Shown here: one piece after another, positions 19,262 through 29,224 of the stretch
How the letters are laid out: each line of letters starts with the position of its first letter
How positions within the stretch are numbered: position 1 is the first letter of the stretch
Assembly (NCBI RefSeq): GCF_002741945.1
Contig: NZ_MDVN01000003.1
Coordinates: 124,001-188,000, forward strand
DNA: 64,000 nt
Direction of reading: 5' to 3'
Source of the DNA: Gaetbulibacter sp. 4G1
Lineage (GTDB): Bacteria; Bacteroidota; Bacteroidia; Flavobacteriales; Flavobacteriaceae
Notes under the pieces: generated by a model
Told to the model about the DNA's origin: nothing
Database searches by the model: none
What the model saw: the letters and a program-made list of their open reading frames with translations, nothing else
Program-made: the position numbers and the translations under genes

Positions 19262-19975
19262 ATGACAAAGTTAAGTGTAAATATTAATAAGATAGCGACT
19301 TTACGAAACTCTAGAGGTGGTGATATGCCAAATGTAGTACAGTTTGCAAAAGACGCTCAACGATTTGGAGCAGAAGGGATAACAATTCACCCCAGACCAG
19401 ATGAGCGCCATATTCGTTATCAAGATGCTCACGATTTAAAACCAGAGGTTTATACCGAATATAATATTGAAGGAAATCCTATAACTAAATTTATTGATTT
19501 GGTTTTAGAAGTTAAACCTACGCAAGTAACACTAGTTCCTGATGCTGTTGATGCAATAACGAGTAATGCAGGTTGGGATACCATAAAGCATAGGAGCTTT
19601 TTAGCTGATGTGATAGCGGAATTTAAACAAAATGGTATAAGAACATCTATTTTTGTTGACCCCGTTTTAGATCAAATAGAAGGCGCTAAAGAAACTGGAA
19701 CCGATAGAATTGAACTGTATACAGAAGCATTTGCACATGAATATAGTTTAGGTAATAAAAAAGCTATTAAGTCTTACACAGATTGCGCCGAATTGGCAAA
19801 TAGTTTAGGCTTAGGGATTAATGCTGGGCATGATTTGTCTCTTGATAATATTAAGTTTTTTAAAGAAAATATTCCAGAATTATTAGAAGTTTCAATTGGT
19901 CATGCACTTATTTCAGAAAGCTTGTATTTAGGTATTGAGAACGTAATTCAAATGTATTTGAAGAAACTTAAATAA
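19262..19975 (+). CDS. pdxJ: Pyridoxine 5'-phosphate synthase
   Basis: Condenses 1-deoxyxylulose 5-phosphate with 3-amino-2-oxopropyl phosphate in vitamin B6 synthesis. 237 residues, the family length. Recognised by LSVNINKIATLRNSRGG, the catalytic GITIHPRPDERHIR segment, EYNIEGNP, VTLVPD and the phosphate-binding GINAGHDL and VSIGHALISES loops. It starts a plus-strand run with the hydrolase 37 bases downstream. Confidence 0.97.
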   Translation: MTKLSVNINKIATLRNSRGGDMPNVVQFAKDAQRFGAEGITIHPRPDERHIRYQDAHDLKPEVYTEYNIEGNPITKFIDLVLEVKPTQVTLVPDAVDAITSNAGWDTIKHRSFLADVIAEFKQNGIRTSIFVDPVLDQIEGAKETGTDRIELYTEAFAHEYSLGNKKAIKSYTDCAELANSLGLGINAGHDLSLDNIKFFKENIPELLEVSIGHALISESLYLGIENVIQMYLKKLK

Positions 19976-20012
19976 GCTTACAGTTAAATAAAAAATATTC
20001 AAAAAATTCGTT

Positions 20013-20786
20013 GTGATTAAAGAAATTTTACACTCAAATATTATAGGAGAAGGGCAACCATTTGTAATTCTACACGGCTTTTTAGGTATGAGTGATAATT
20101 GGAAAACATTAGGGCGGCAGTTTAGCGAACAAGGTTTTGAGCTGCATATGATTGATCAACGAAATCATGGGCGAAGCTTTTGGAGTGATGCTTTTAATTA
20201 TGAGATTCTTGCTGAGGATTTAAAGCACTATTGCGATGCACATCAGTTAAAAGACATCATATTACTTGGGCATTCTATGGGAGGGAAAACGGCTATGTTA
20301 TTTGCAACTGAGTATCCCGATATAGTTTCAAAACTAGTGATTGCTGATATTTCACCGCGCTTTTACCCTATTCATCATGACGCCATACTAGAAGGGTTAA
20401 GTACTTTAAATTTTGACACTATAAAAAGCAGAGGGCAGGCAGATACTATTTTAAGTAATTATGTTTCAGATTTTGGAACGCGCCAATTTTTACTTAAAAA
20501 TCTGTATTGGATCGAAAAAGGTAAGTTAGCCCTACGCATTAATTTAGATGTTTTAAAAAATGAAGTTGCCGAAATTGGTGAAGCATTACCAAATTATTCA
20601 AGATTTGAAAAAGACACCTTGTTTTTGCGTGGTGACCGATCAGAATATATAGGTGTTGATGATGAAAGATTAATTATTAATCATTTTCCAAAAGCAAAAA
20701 TAGGTAACATTTCAAATTCAGGACATTGGTTACATGCCGAAAATCCGAAAGACTTTTTTGAAGCTGTGATGCAATTTGTATGTTAG
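20013..20786 (+). CDS. Alpha/beta fold hydrolase (YbfF-like)
   Basis: 257 residues starting at a GTG. An alpha/beta hydrolase fold with the HGFLGMSDNW oxyanion region, the MIDQRNHGRS strand typical of YbfF-type esterases, the nucleophile elbow GHSMGG (Ser88), an acidic residue in LFLRGDRSEYI (~209) and His in SGHWLHAE (~237). It probably cleaves acyl or thioester substrates in the cytoplasm; the substrate is unknown. It may be co-transcribed with pdxJ. Confidence 0.88.
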   Translation: MIKEILHSNIIGEGQPFVILHGFLGMSDNWKTLGRQFSEQGFELHMIDQRNHGRSFWSDAFNYEILAEDLKHYCDAHQLKDIILLGHSMGGKTAMLFATEYPDIVSKLVIADISPRFYPIHHDAILEGLSTLNFDTIKSRGQADTILSNYVSDFGTRQFLLKNLYWIEKGKLALRINLDVLKNEVAEIGEALPNYSRFEKDTLFLRGDRSEYIGVDDERLIINHFPKAKIGNISNSGHWLHAENPKDFFEAVMQFVC

Positions 20787-20877
20787 ATTTTGTTCTTAAA
20801 TTTCATTACCTTTAAAGATAATCTAGTTTTGTAAAACATTTGTGAATTTGTAGCAATTCATATTAAAAATTATTTAA

Positions 20878-21225
20878 ATGAAACTCCTTATCAAACTTCT
20901 ATTAAATGCCGTTGCAGTATTTGTAATTGCTCACTTTTTATCTGGCGTAAATGTAGATACTTATGTAACCGCTATTATTGTTGCTGTGGTTTTATCAGTG
21001 TTAAACCTGCTTGTTAAACCCGTTTTAGTTATTTTAACTCTACCAATAACTATTGTAACACTAGGCTTATTTTTGCTTATAATTAATGCACTAATTATTT
21101 TATTAGCAGATAAACTTATTGATGGTTTTTCGGTAAGTAGTATTTGGATTGCAGTTTTATTTAGTATACTACTTTCTATCTTGCAATCTATCTTACATTC
21201 TCTTTTAAAAGAAGATAAAAAATAG
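20878..21225 (+). CDS. Phage holin family (YvlD-like) membrane protein
   Basis: 115 residues, almost entirely four hydrophobic helices, with the motif VLNLLVKPVLVILTLPITIVTLG characteristic of the Phage_holin_4_2/YvlD family. Despite the family name these are usually chromosomal housekeeping membrane proteins, and nothing phage-like surrounds this one. Function unknown. Confidence 0.85.
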   Translation: MKLLIKLLLNAVAVFVIAHFLSGVNVDTYVTAIIVAVVLSVLNLLVKPVLVILTLPITIVTLGLFLLIINALIILLADKLIDGFSVSSIWIAVLFSILLSILQSILHSLLKEDKK

Positions 21226-21250
21226 CTTCAAAATCAAGTATTTAAAAACT

Positions 21251-21288
21251 TTGTTGGGATGTAAAAATATGTTATTTTTGCATCCCAA
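21251..21288. promoter_or_regulatory. Probable tig promoter embedded in a 35-bp palindrome
   Basis: A Bacteroidota-type -7 element TAttTTTG lies at 21273-21280 with TTG at 21251-21253, 19 bases upstream. The same stretch is a near-perfect palindrome: arms 21254-21269 and 21273-21288 pair over 16 bp with one mismatch (T-G) around a three-base centre. An operator overlapping the core promoter is the likeliest reading. A transcript hairpin is possible, but no T-tract follows. Confidence 0.6.
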
Positions 21289-21366
21289 TTTTGGTTACAT
21301 AAATTTTAGGTTTTTATAATGAAACCTTTTTGTTAAATGCCTGATTTAAGGCTTTATATCATTAAA

Positions 21367-22695
21367 ATGAATATTACAAGAGAAAACGTTGATGCATTAA
21401 ATGCAGTAGTAAAAGTTGATATTGCTAAAGAAGATTATAGCGATAAAGTTGAAAAAATATTAACAGATTACCGTAAAACGGCTAATATTCCTGGTTTTAG
21501 AAAGGGGCATGTGCCAATGGGAATGGTAAAAAAGCAATATGGAAAAGCGGTTTTAGTTGATGAGGTGAACAAGCTTTTGCAAGATGCTTTAAACAAATAT
21601 TTAACTGAAGAAAAGTTAGATGTTTTAGGGCAACCATTACCAAAACCACAAGATGATATTGATTGGGATGCTGAAGGATTTTCTTTTGAATTCGAATTAG
21701 GCTTAGCACCAGAATTTGATGTAAACTTAAAAAGCAAAAAAGCTATTACACAATACAACATTGTGGCCGATGATAAAATGATTGATGAGCAAATTGAACG
21801 TATTCAAAAGCAATACGGAAAATTAGTATCTCAAGATACTGTTGAAAAAGATAGTGAAATTACAGGAACATATACTAACGAAGAAAAAGAGATTGATAAT
21901 AAAGTAACCTTAACTTTAGATAAATTTAAAGGTAAAGCAACTGCTAAACAATTTATTGGAGCTAAGGCGGGAGATGTTATTGTACTAAAAACTAAAGGTC
22001 TTTTTGAAGATGATCATGATTTAATGCACGCTTTAAAAATTGAACATGATGATGCCCATGGTTTAGATATTGAAGTATCTTTTACAATTTCTGAAATTAA
22101 TGAAAGAGAATTAGCAGATTTAGATCAAGAGCTGTTTGATAAGCTATTTGGAAAAGATGGGGTAAAGTCTGTTGCCGAATTAAGAGCAAAAATAAAAGAA
22201 GACGCAGAAAAGCAATTTGTTCAACAATCAGATCAAAAGCTTTTAAATGATGTTACTGAGTATTTAGTTGAAAACACAAAATTCGATTTGCCAGCAGAGT
22301 TCCTTACAAAATGGATGCAAACTGCAGGCGAAAAAGAAATGGATGCAGAACAAGCTAAAGAAGAATATGATAAATCTGAAAAAAGCTTACGTTATCAATT
22401 AATTGAAGGCAAGCTAATTGAAGAAAACAATGTCCAAGTTACTATGGACGACATTAAAGGTCATGCTCGCGAGATGATAAAAGGGCAAATGGCTCAATTT
22501 GGACAAATGAATCCTTCTGATAAAGAGTTGGATGATATTGCTGCTCGTGTATTATCAAATCAAGATGAGGCACGTCGTATTTCTGAGCAATTAGTAAGCC
22601 AAAAATTATTATCACTTTATAAAGAAAAAGCAAACATAAAAGTAAAAGAATTGAGTTACGAAAAGTTTGTTAAAGAAGTATACGGAGATAAATAA
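21367..22695 (+). CDS. tig: Trigger factor
   Basis: Ribosome-associated chaperone. I chose the ATG at 21367 (MNITRENVDALNAVV) over an upstream in-frame ATG at 21337 because it matches family N-termini; length is then 442 residues. The ribosome-binding signature GFRKGHVPMGMV is in the N-domain, followed by a divergent FKBP-like middle region and a long helical C-terminal domain. The upstream copy of the start falls within the likely 5' leader. A terminator follows before clpP, so clpP can be expressed separately. Confidence 0.96.
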   Translation: MNITRENVDALNAVVKVDIAKEDYSDKVEKILTDYRKTANIPGFRKGHVPMGMVKKQYGKAVLVDEVNKLLQDALNKYLTEEKLDVLGQPLPKPQDDIDWDAEGFSFEFELGLAPEFDVNLKSKKAITQYNIVADDKMIDEQIERIQKQYGKLVSQDTVEKDSEITGTYTNEEKEIDNKVTLTLDKFKGKATAKQFIGAKAGDVIVLKTKGLFEDDHDLMHALKIEHDDAHGLDIEVSFTISEINERELADLDQELFDKLFGKDGVKSVAELRAKIKEDAEKQFVQQSDQKLLNDVTEYLVENTKFDLPAEFLTKWMQTAGEKEMDAEQAKEEYDKSEKSLRYQLIEGKLIEENNVQVTMDDIKGHAREMIKGQMAQFGQMNPSDKELDDIAARVLSNQDEARRISEQLVSQKLLSLYKEKANIKVKELSYEKFVKEVYGDK

Positions 22696-22721
22696 ATCAA
22701 AGAATAATTCCTTATATTTAG

Positions 22722-22753
22722 GCACTTAAATCTACAGATTTAGGTGCTTTTTT
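22722..22753 (+). terminator. Rho-independent terminator after tig
   Basis: Twelve-base-pair stem (22722-22733 with 22736-22747, one G-U) with a tight loop, followed by T6. It lies 27 bases after the tig stop. Confidence 0.85.
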
Positions 22754-22841
22754 ATTCAATAAAACAATCTAATAAAAATAAACTTTAGCTTATCTTGATG
22801 CATGTCAAGGGTTTAGTAAAATTAAATTATTAAAATTAACT

Positions 22842-23516
22842 ATGGATTACGCAAAAGAATTTGAAAAATTCGCGATAAAAGATCAAGGAATTAGTAGCAC
22901 ATATTACAATAAAATTATTAGTAGTATGTATCCAACAAATCTCACACCGAACATTATTGAAGAGCGTCAGATGAATATTGCAGTTTTTGATGTATTCTCT
23001 CGTTTAATGATGGATCGAATTATTTTTTTAGGCACAGGTATAAACGACCAAGTTGCCAATATTGTTCAAGCACAGTTATTATTTTTAGAAAGTACTGACG
23101 CTACAAAAGATATACAGATATACATAAATTCACCAGGAGGAAGTGTTTATGCAGGTTTAGGTATTTATGATACTATGCAATTTATAAAGCCAGATGTTGC
23201 AACTATTTGTACTGGTATGGCAGCTTCAATGGGAGCGGTGTTATTGTGTGCTGGCGAAAAAGGAAAACGTAGTGGTTTAACTCATTCTCGTGTTATGATT
23301 CATCAGCCTTTAGGTGGCGCTCAAGGGCAAGCCAGTGATATAGAAATTACTGCTCGCGAGATTTTAATTTTAAAAGAAGAGCTTTACAAAATAATTAGTA
23401 AGCATTCTGGTCAAGATTACGACAAAGTATATGAAGATAGTGATCGTGATTACTGGATGAAAGCTGATAAGGCCAAGGAATATGGTATGATAGACGAGAT
23501 TTTGGCTCGTAATTAA
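22842..23516 (+). CDS. clpP: ATP-dependent Clp protease proteolytic subunit
   Basis: Serine protease subunit, 224 residues. Catalytic Ser129 is in [11 protein letters not shown] and His154 in [10 protein letters not shown]; the Asp is expected in the DSDRDYWM region. [18 protein letters not shown] matches the oxyanion segment. The N-terminus is about 30 residues longer than the mature E. coli enzyme, possibly a propeptide. It forms ClpXP with the product of the next gene, 74 bases downstream. Confidence 0.97.
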   Translation: MDYAKEFEKFAIKDQGISSTYYNKIISSMYPTNLTPNIIEERQMNIAVFDVFSRLMMDRIIFLGTGINDQVANIVQAQLLFLESTDATKDIQIYINSPGGSVYAGLGIYDTMQFIKPDVATICTGMAASMGAVLLCAGEKGKRSGLTHSRVMIHQPLGGAQGQASDIEITAREILILKEELYKIISKHSGQDYDKVYEDSDRDYWMKADKAKEYGMIDEILARN

Positions 23517-23590
23517 ATAAATTTTTGTAGTTTTATAAGATAATTACTGAGGGATTATAAGAATTCTCATCTTCTTAAAGATAAAGATTA

Positions 23591-24823
23591 ATGGCAAAGG
23601 AAGAATTAGAGTGTTCGTTTTGTGGACGAAAAAAACCTGAAACGAATTTATTAATAGCTGGATTAGATGCACATATATGCGACCGTTGTATAGAGCAGGC
23701 GCATGGTATTGTAATCGAAGAATCTAAGCAAATAGACAGCAGTGACTTATCTGCTGAGTTGAAACTTAGAAAACCTCAACAAATTAAAGAATTTCTTGAC
23801 GAGTATATAATAGGACAAGGCATGACAAAAAAAGTAATGTCTGTAGCCGTTTATAATCACTATAAAAGATTGTTACAACCACCATCTAATGATGATATTG
23901 ATATTCAAAAATCTAATATCATTATGGTAGGTCAAACAGGAACTGGTAAAACGTTAATGGCAAAAACTATAGCAAGAATGCTTAATGTGCCTTTAGCTAT
24001 TGTTGATGCTACAGTATTAACTGAAGCTGGTTATGTTGGCGAAGATGTAGAAAGTATTTTAACTCGTTTGCTTCAAGCTGCCGACTATAATTTAGAGAAA
24101 GCTGAAAAGGGAATTGTTTTTATTGATGAAATAGATAAAATTGCACGTAAAAGTGATAATCCATCTATTACTCGTGATGTTTCTGGTGAAGGAGTACAAC
24201 AAGCGCTACTTAAACTTTTAGAAGGAACTGTTGTTAATGTGCCACCTAAAGGTGGACGTAAACATCCTGATCAAAAATTTATTGAAGTAAATACAGAAAA
24301 TATTTTATTCATTGCAGGAGGTGCTTTTGATGGAATTGAGCGCGTAATTTCTAAACGGTTAAATATGCAAGCCGTTGGATATAGTGCTTCAATGTCTGAT
24401 GATGTAGTTGATCAAGATAATTTACTTCAATATATTATTCCTAAAGATTTAAAAGATTTTGGATTAATTCCTGAAATTATTGGACGTCTTCCTGTACTTA
24501 CTTATATGGACCCACTTGATGCGAAAACATTAAGAGCAATACTTACAGAGCCTAAAAATGCTATAATTAAGCAGTATAAGAAGTTGTTTGAAATGGATAA
24601 AATTGAGTTCTCTATTACTGATGGGGCATTAGATTTTATAGTAGGGAAAGCAATAGAATATAAACTTGGAGCAAGAGGATTACGCTCTTTATGCGAAGAG
24701 ATTTTAACAGATGCTATGTTTGAATTACCAAGTAGTAACGAAAAGAAACTTAACGTTACAAAAATGTATGCAGAAAGTAAGTTGACTAAAACTACAATAA
24801 AGAAACTTAAAGCAGTTTCATAA
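23591..24823 (+). CDS. clpX: ATP-dependent Clp protease ATP-binding subunit
   Basis: AAA+ unfoldase of 410 residues. The N-terminal zinc-binding domain has Cys8, Cys11, Cys30 and Cys33. The core has Walker A GQTGTGKT, the pore loop GYVGEDVE, Walker [15 protein letters not shown] motif GGRKHPDQ, sensor-2 arginine in GARGLRSL. The ClpP-contact loop, IGF in E. coli, reads VGY here (~256-258), a conservative change. It follows clpP and ends at a strong terminator. Confidence 0.97.
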   Translation: MAKEELECSFCGRKKPETNLLIAGLDAHICDRCIEQAHGIVIEESKQIDSSDLSAELKLRKPQQIKEFLDEYIIGQGMTKKVMSVAVYNHYKRLLQPPSNDDIDIQKSNIIMVGQTGTGKTLMAKTIARMLNVPLAIVDATVLTEAGYVGEDVESILTRLLQAADYNLEKAEKGIVFIDEIDKIARKSDNPSITRDVSGEGVQQALLKLLEGTVVNVPPKGGRKHPDQKFIEVNTENILFIAGGAFDGIERVISKRLNMQAVGYSASMSDDVVDQDNLLQYIIPKDLKDFGLIPEIIGRLPVLTYMDPLDAKTLRAILTEPKNAIIKQYKKLFEMDKIEFSITDGALDFIVGKAIEYKLGARGLRSLCEEILTDAMFELPSSNEKKLNVTKMYAESKLTKTTIKKLKAVS

Positions 24824-24847
24824 GGAAAGATTATTAATTTTAGATAT

Positions 24848-24880
24848 AAAAAAACCACGCTAATTAGCGTGGTTTTTATT
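24848..24880. terminator. Rho-independent terminator after clpX
   Basis: Perfectly palindromic 26-base stem region (24851-24876) with A-tract before and T-tract after, able to act in both directions. About 235 bases of AT-rich non-coding DNA follow up to the OmpA gene; I see no gene in it. Confidence 0.9.
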
Positions 24881-25112
24881 TTATGGATGTTAATTAATAA
24901 TAGACACTATGATTAATTTTTTATCAAGGAATATCAACTTTTTTAATGAGGGTATTAAAATATTTAGTTGAGTTTATGTTGTCTAGCAATTAATACTTTT
25001 TAAAAGTATGCTTAATTATAAAGCCTACAAAGTGTTTTTTAAGCTTTTAGATGATTAGACGAAATACTCGTTTAAACACTTTTTTTACTTGTATTTAGTC
25101 GATTTGTATTGT

Positions 25113-26738
25113 TTAATCTAAAATAACAAATTCAATACGTCGGTTAGATTGATGCTCTTCATCCGAACACGTATTTGTTTTACAGTCAATTAATGGTTTT
25201 GTTTCGCCATAACCTTTAGATGTAATTCTATTTTTAGCAATACCATTTTTAATTAAATATTGTAATGCAGATTTAGCTCTTTTGTTCGATAATTTTAAAT
25301 TGTAAGCATCATTACCTCTTATATCTGTATGGGCATTTATTGCTAAGTTAATTTCTGGCTTATCTTTTAGTACTTTAATAATCTTATTTAAAGAAATAGT
25401 CGACTCTTCTTTAATGCTGTATTTTGCAAAATCGAAATAAATATTTTCTAATACAATCCTTAATTCATCATCAACTTTAGCAATTACAGGTTCTGTAGTG
25501 TTTAGTTCTAAATTCTTTTTATATGTTGTATCAAAATTCCTGTTTGCTAAAAATTCAAAATCAGCATCTTTAAAACCATCTTTATAGGTACTTAAAGTGT
25601 ATACTTCAAAAGGCTCAATATTTTTAAAATTAAAAGCTCCAGTTTCATCTGTAATTTGTCTAGCTACTTCATTGTTGTCTTCATCTTTAAGAATCACTAA
25701 GGTATTTGGGAGCTTAATTTTTGTTACCAAATCTATAGCATTACCTTTTATAGATTGAATAATTTCATCGTTAACCGCGGTGTAAATATCAAAACTACCT
25801 TTACCATTTGGTTTGTTTGATGATACGTATCCTTTATTTTTTGTAGCTAAAAAATAAGCGATTTCATCATAACTGGAATTAATTGTATTTCCAAGATTTC
25901 TTGGCGCTTTATAGGAGTTGTTAAGAATTCTACTTGTAAAAAGATCATAACCACCTATGTTTTGATGCCCTTTAGAAGAAAAATATAAGTGCTTTCCGTC
26001 TATTGATAATGAAGGATATTTTTCATCGGAAGTTGTATTTATTGAGTGTCCCAAGTTTTTTGGAGTATCTAATGATCCATCTGCATTAACGTTTGACACA
26101 TAAATATCATAACCCCCAATTGATCCAGGCATATTTGATGCAAAATATAACTTATCTCCTTTTCTATTTAAAAAAGGAGTTTCAATAGAAGTATTAGCTT
26201 TATTTATATCTAATAATTCTACATTTATCCAATTACCATGAGAGCCTTCCTCAAGGGAGGCTTTATAAAGTTTATATTCAAGAGAATTTTCTTTACTACT
26301 TCTTGTAAAATAAACAGTTTTTTCATCCGGTGAAAACGTAAGTTGATCTTCACTGTCGTTGGTATTTAATATTCTTGAAAACAATAAAGGTTTACTTAAT
26401 GCACCATTTTTACCAACATCTAAACAAAACAATTCTTTGTAAGCCTCGTTTGTATTAAGGTCAATTTTTGCAAACCCGCCAAGCTTTTTAGACGAAACCA
26501 TAATCAGTTTGTTTCTAAAAAAGCCTGTGCCTATTTCAGAGTATTTAGTATTTACACCTGCATCTAAAAGTTCAAATTCAAAACCGTTAGTTCCTATTTC
26601 ATTTGATGAAACAGAATTGTTAGTATGTATTAAAGCAGATTTTGAAGTATCAATATTACCTGCAATAAGATTTGAAGGGCCTTGGCTAAAAATAAAATTT
26701 GAGATAAAACAAATAAGAACGAAAAGATTAGTTTTCAT
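25113..26738 (-). CDS. OmpA family protein with PD40 beta-propeller repeats
   Basis: 541 residues with a signal peptide (ends NFIFSQ). The middle contains PD40/WD40-like propeller strands (DQLTFSPDEKTVYFTRSS, DKLYFASNMPGSIGGYDIYV, KYPSLSIDGKHLYFSSKG), then a carboxypeptidase regulatory-like domain (~340-400) and a C-terminal OmpA peptidoglycan-binding domain (INAHTDIRGNDAYN, KSKGYGETKPL-like). Related proteins in Bacteroidota are often linked to T9SS or gliding genes, but here it stands alone. The N-terminal TPR domain seen in longer relatives is missing. Envelope anchoring role inferred. Confidence 0.9.
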   Translation of the reverse strand: MKTNLFVLICFISNFIFSQGPSNLIAGNIDTSKSALIHTNNSVSSNEIGTNGFEFELLDAGVNTKYSEIGTGFFRNKLIMVSSKKLGGFAKIDLNTNEAYKELFCLDVGKNGALSKPLLFSRILNTNDSEDQLTFSPDEKTVYFTRSSKENSLEYKLYKASLEEGSHGNWINVELLDINKANTSIETPFLNRKGDKLYFASNMPGSIGGYDIYVSNVNADGSLDTPKNLGHSINTTSDEKYPSLSIDGKHLYFSSKGHQNIGGYDLFTSRILNNSYKAPRNLGNTINSSYDEIAYFLATKNKGYVSSNKPNGKGSFDIYTAVNDEIIQSIKGNAIDLVTKIKLPNTLVILKDEDNNEVARQITDETGAFNFKNIEPFEVYTLSTYKDGFKDADFEFLANRNFDTTYKKNLELNTTEPVIAKVDDELRIVLENIYFDFAKYSIKEESTISLNKIIKVLKDKPEINLAINAHTDIRGNDAYNLKLSNKRAKSALQYLIKNGIAKNRITSKGYGETKPLIDCKTNTCSDEEHQSNRRIEFVILD

Positions 26739-26871
26739 TTTGAGAGAGGGATTTATGATTAATTAGTCTTTCAAAAATACTTGTTAACCTAAGATAAAAT
26801 GAAATTTACTAGACCAATCGCAATTTAATTCGTTAAGTAATTGTTTTTCAGAGCCTTTTGCGTTTTAAAGA

Positions 26872-28386
26872 TTAAGAGTTTAAACTCAACAAATCATCTA
26901 TATAGTCCCTAGTATTTGAGAGCCTGGGGATTTTATGCTGCCCACCTAATTTATTGTTTTGCTTCAGCCAATCATAAAATAATTGCTGTCTAGCTATATG
27001 TATCTTAGGCTTATTAAGTGTTAAGTTGTTATACCGCTTTGCTTCGTAATCAGAATTTAAAGATTTTAAGGCATTATCAAATAGCTCATTAAAATAGTTA
27101 AGATCTTCTGGAGGTGTTTTAAATTCAATAAGCCATTCATGAGCACCTTTCTCTTTACCTTTCATAAAAATTGGAGCCGCAGTATAATCTACAATTTCGG
27201 CTTTTGTGCGTTTACAAACTTTTTTTAAAGCATCTTCAGCATTCTCAATAATTAACTCTTCACCAAAAGCATTAATATGGTGTCTGGTTCTTCCAGAAAC
27301 TTTTATTCTATATGGATTTAATGAAGTAAATCGAACAGTATCACCTATTTTATAACGCCATAAACCTGCATTAGTGGTAATAACAACTGCATAATTTTGG
27401 TTTAGTTTTACTTCACTTAACGGAATGGCACATTCATTAGAAGACTCATAAATATTCATAGGAATAAATTCATAAAAAATGCCATAATCTAGCATTAATA
27501 ACAATTCGCTTGAATTATTTTGATCTTGAATAGCAAAAAAACCTTCTGAAGCATTATAAATTTCGTAATATTTAAAGTTGTTTTTAGGCAATATTTTTTT
27601 GTACTGGTCTACATAAGGTGTAAAGCTTACACCGCCGTGAAAATACACTTCTAAGTTAGGCCAAACATCATGTAAATTTTGTTTTCCTGTGGTTTCTAAA
27701 ACATTATTTAACAAAACTAACATCCAAGATGGAACACCAGCCAAACTGGTAACATTTTCATTTATAGTTTCGTCAACAATTGCTTGCATTTTATATTCCC
27801 AATCGCTCATTAGCGACACTTTACTACTTGGAGTACTACTAAATTCTGCCCAAAAGGGCATATTGTCAATTAAAATCGCAGATAAATCACCAAAAACAGT
27901 ACCGTTTTCTTTATATAATTCTTTACTTCCACCTAAGCGTAAACTCTTCCCAGTAAATAATTGAGAATCTTCATTGTTGTTAAGATACATACACAATAAA
28001 TCTTTTCCAGCTGCATAATGGCAGTCTTCTAAAGATTCTGAGCTAACTGGAATAAATTTACTTTTGGCATTGGTAGTGCCACTAGATTTGGCAAACCATT
28101 TTATAGGACTTGGCCAAAAAATATTGGTTTCGCCTCTTCGCGAACGTTCTATTACATCTTGCCAGCCTTCGTAGTTTTTTATTGGAATTCGTTCTGCAAA
28201 TGTTTTATAATTTGTTATAGATTCAAAACCGTATTGCTTGCCAATTTCGGTGTCTTTAGCCATATTAATAAGGCTTAAAAGTAATTCGTTTTGTACTTCA
28301 TTTGGGTATTTTAAAAACAATTCTATTTGATGAAATCGTTTTTTTAAAAACCAAGAAGCAATAGAATTTACTAAAGGAATTGGCAT
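26872..28386 (-). CDS. GH3 auxin-responsive promoter family protein
   Basis: 504 residues, full length for bacterial GH3-family members. Matches include the phosphate-binding-like AKSSGTTNAKSKFIPVS segment, EIYNASEGFFAIQD, NAGLWRYKIGDTVRF and FGEELIIENAE. Plant GH3 enzymes adenylate acids and join them to amino acids; bacterial substrates are largely unknown, so an acyl-adenylating enzyme is the safest statement. It is divergent from the DUF2797 gene, 43 bases away. Confidence 0.92.
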   Translation of the reverse strand: MPIPLVNSIASWFLKKRFHQIELFLKYPNEVQNELLLSLINMAKDTEIGKQYGFESITNYKTFAERIPIKNYEGWQDVIERSRRGETNIFWPSPIKWFAKSSGTTNAKSKFIPVSSESLEDCHYAAGKDLLCMYLNNNEDSQLFTGKSLRLGGSKELYKENGTVFGDLSAILIDNMPFWAEFSSTPSSKVSLMSDWEYKMQAIVDETINENVTSLAGVPSWMLVLLNNVLETTGKQNLHDVWPNLEVYFHGGVSFTPYVDQYKKILPKNNFKYYEIYNASEGFFAIQDQNNSSELLLMLDYGIFYEFIPMNIYESSNECAIPLSEVKLNQNYAVVITTNAGLWRYKIGDTVRFTSLNPYRIKVSGRTRHHINAFGEELIIENAEDALKKVCKRTKAEIVDYTAAPIFMKGKEKGAHEWLIEFKTPPEDLNYFNELFDNALKSLNSDYEAKRYNNLTLNKPKIHIARQQLFYDWLKQNNKLGGQHKIPRLSNTRDYIDDLLSLNS

Positions 28387-28429
28387 ATTTATTTTATCTT
28401 TAAAGTTCTTAAAAATAAGACTTTTTTTT

Positions 28430-29224
28430 ATGAACTACCAAGGCGTTTTAACAAAAATGGAAACTGAGTTTTCGCAACCTATACAGTATTTTTTAGTTTT
28501 TGAAAATGATTTTTTGAATATGAATCAGTTACTAAATAAAACTATTACTATGCAATTTGTTAAGTACCAATGTTTAAACTGTGGATTGAATAAGCCTATT
28601 TACAGACAGGGTTTTGATAAACAATGTTTTTATAACGTGCCACAGGCAGCAGACTGGATTATGCGTCCAGAATTAAGTACAGCACATTTAGGTAAAGAAG
28701 ACCGAGATTTAGAATTTGAAAAAAAAGTGCAATTACAACCACATATTGTGTATTTAGCAAACTCCAGTAATGTAAAAGTTGGAGTTACAAGAAAACAACA
28801 AGTACCAACACGTTGGATAGATCAAGGCGCTCATGAAGCTATTGAAATTGTTGAGGTTCCTAATCGTTATCTTGCAGGTATTACCGAAGTGGCGTTAAAA
28901 GATTATGTAGCAGATAAAACAAATTGGCGTAAAATGCTTAAAAATGAGATTGAAGATGAAAATTTGGTTGAATGGAGAGACCGCTTAAAACAATATATTC
29001 CTAATGAAGCGATAGATTATTTTATTGAAAGTAATACTGAAACTAATTTAGAATTCCCAGTTTATAAATACCCTGAAAAACCAAAAAGCTTAAACATTAT
29101 TAAGCAACAACAGTATTCTGGAAAACTTGTTGGAATTAAAGGGCAATATTTAATTTTTGAAGATAATACTGTTTTTAATGTTCGAGCTAATGAAGGTTTG
29201 GTGGTTAATATTTCTATTAATTAA
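28430..29224 (+). CDS. DUF2797 domain-containing protein
   Basis: 264 residues. A cysteine pair in KYQCLNCGLNKPIYRQGFDKQCF suggests a small metal-binding site. Downstream HIVYLANSSNVKVGVTRKQQVPTRWIDQGAHEAI resembles a GIY-YIG-like nuclease fold seen in the family. Function unknown. Its last four bases overlap the converging LysE gene. Confidence 0.85.
   Translation: MNYQGVLTKMETEFSQPIQYFLVFENDFLNMNQLLNKTITMQFVKYQCLNCGLNKPIYRQGFDKQCFYNVPQAADWIMRPELSTAHLGKEDRDLEFEKKVQLQPHIVYLANSSNVKVGVTRKQQVPTRWIDQGAHEAIEIVEVPNRYLAGITEVALKDYVADKTNWRKMLKNEIEDENLVEWRDRLKQYIPNEAIDYFIESNTETNLEFPVYKYPEKPKSLNIIKQQQYSGKLVGIKGQYLIFEDNTVFNVRANEGLVVNISIN

Noticed and set aside
20878-21225. Phage remnant suggested by the holin-family name
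   Set aside because: The family is widespread in chromosomes, and no lysin, capsid or integrase gene is nearby.
25029-25082. Inverted repeat aaagtgttt / aaacacttt downstream of the OmpA gene
   Set aside because: The 36-base loop and AT-rich arms make it weak, and position alone does not establish a terminator.
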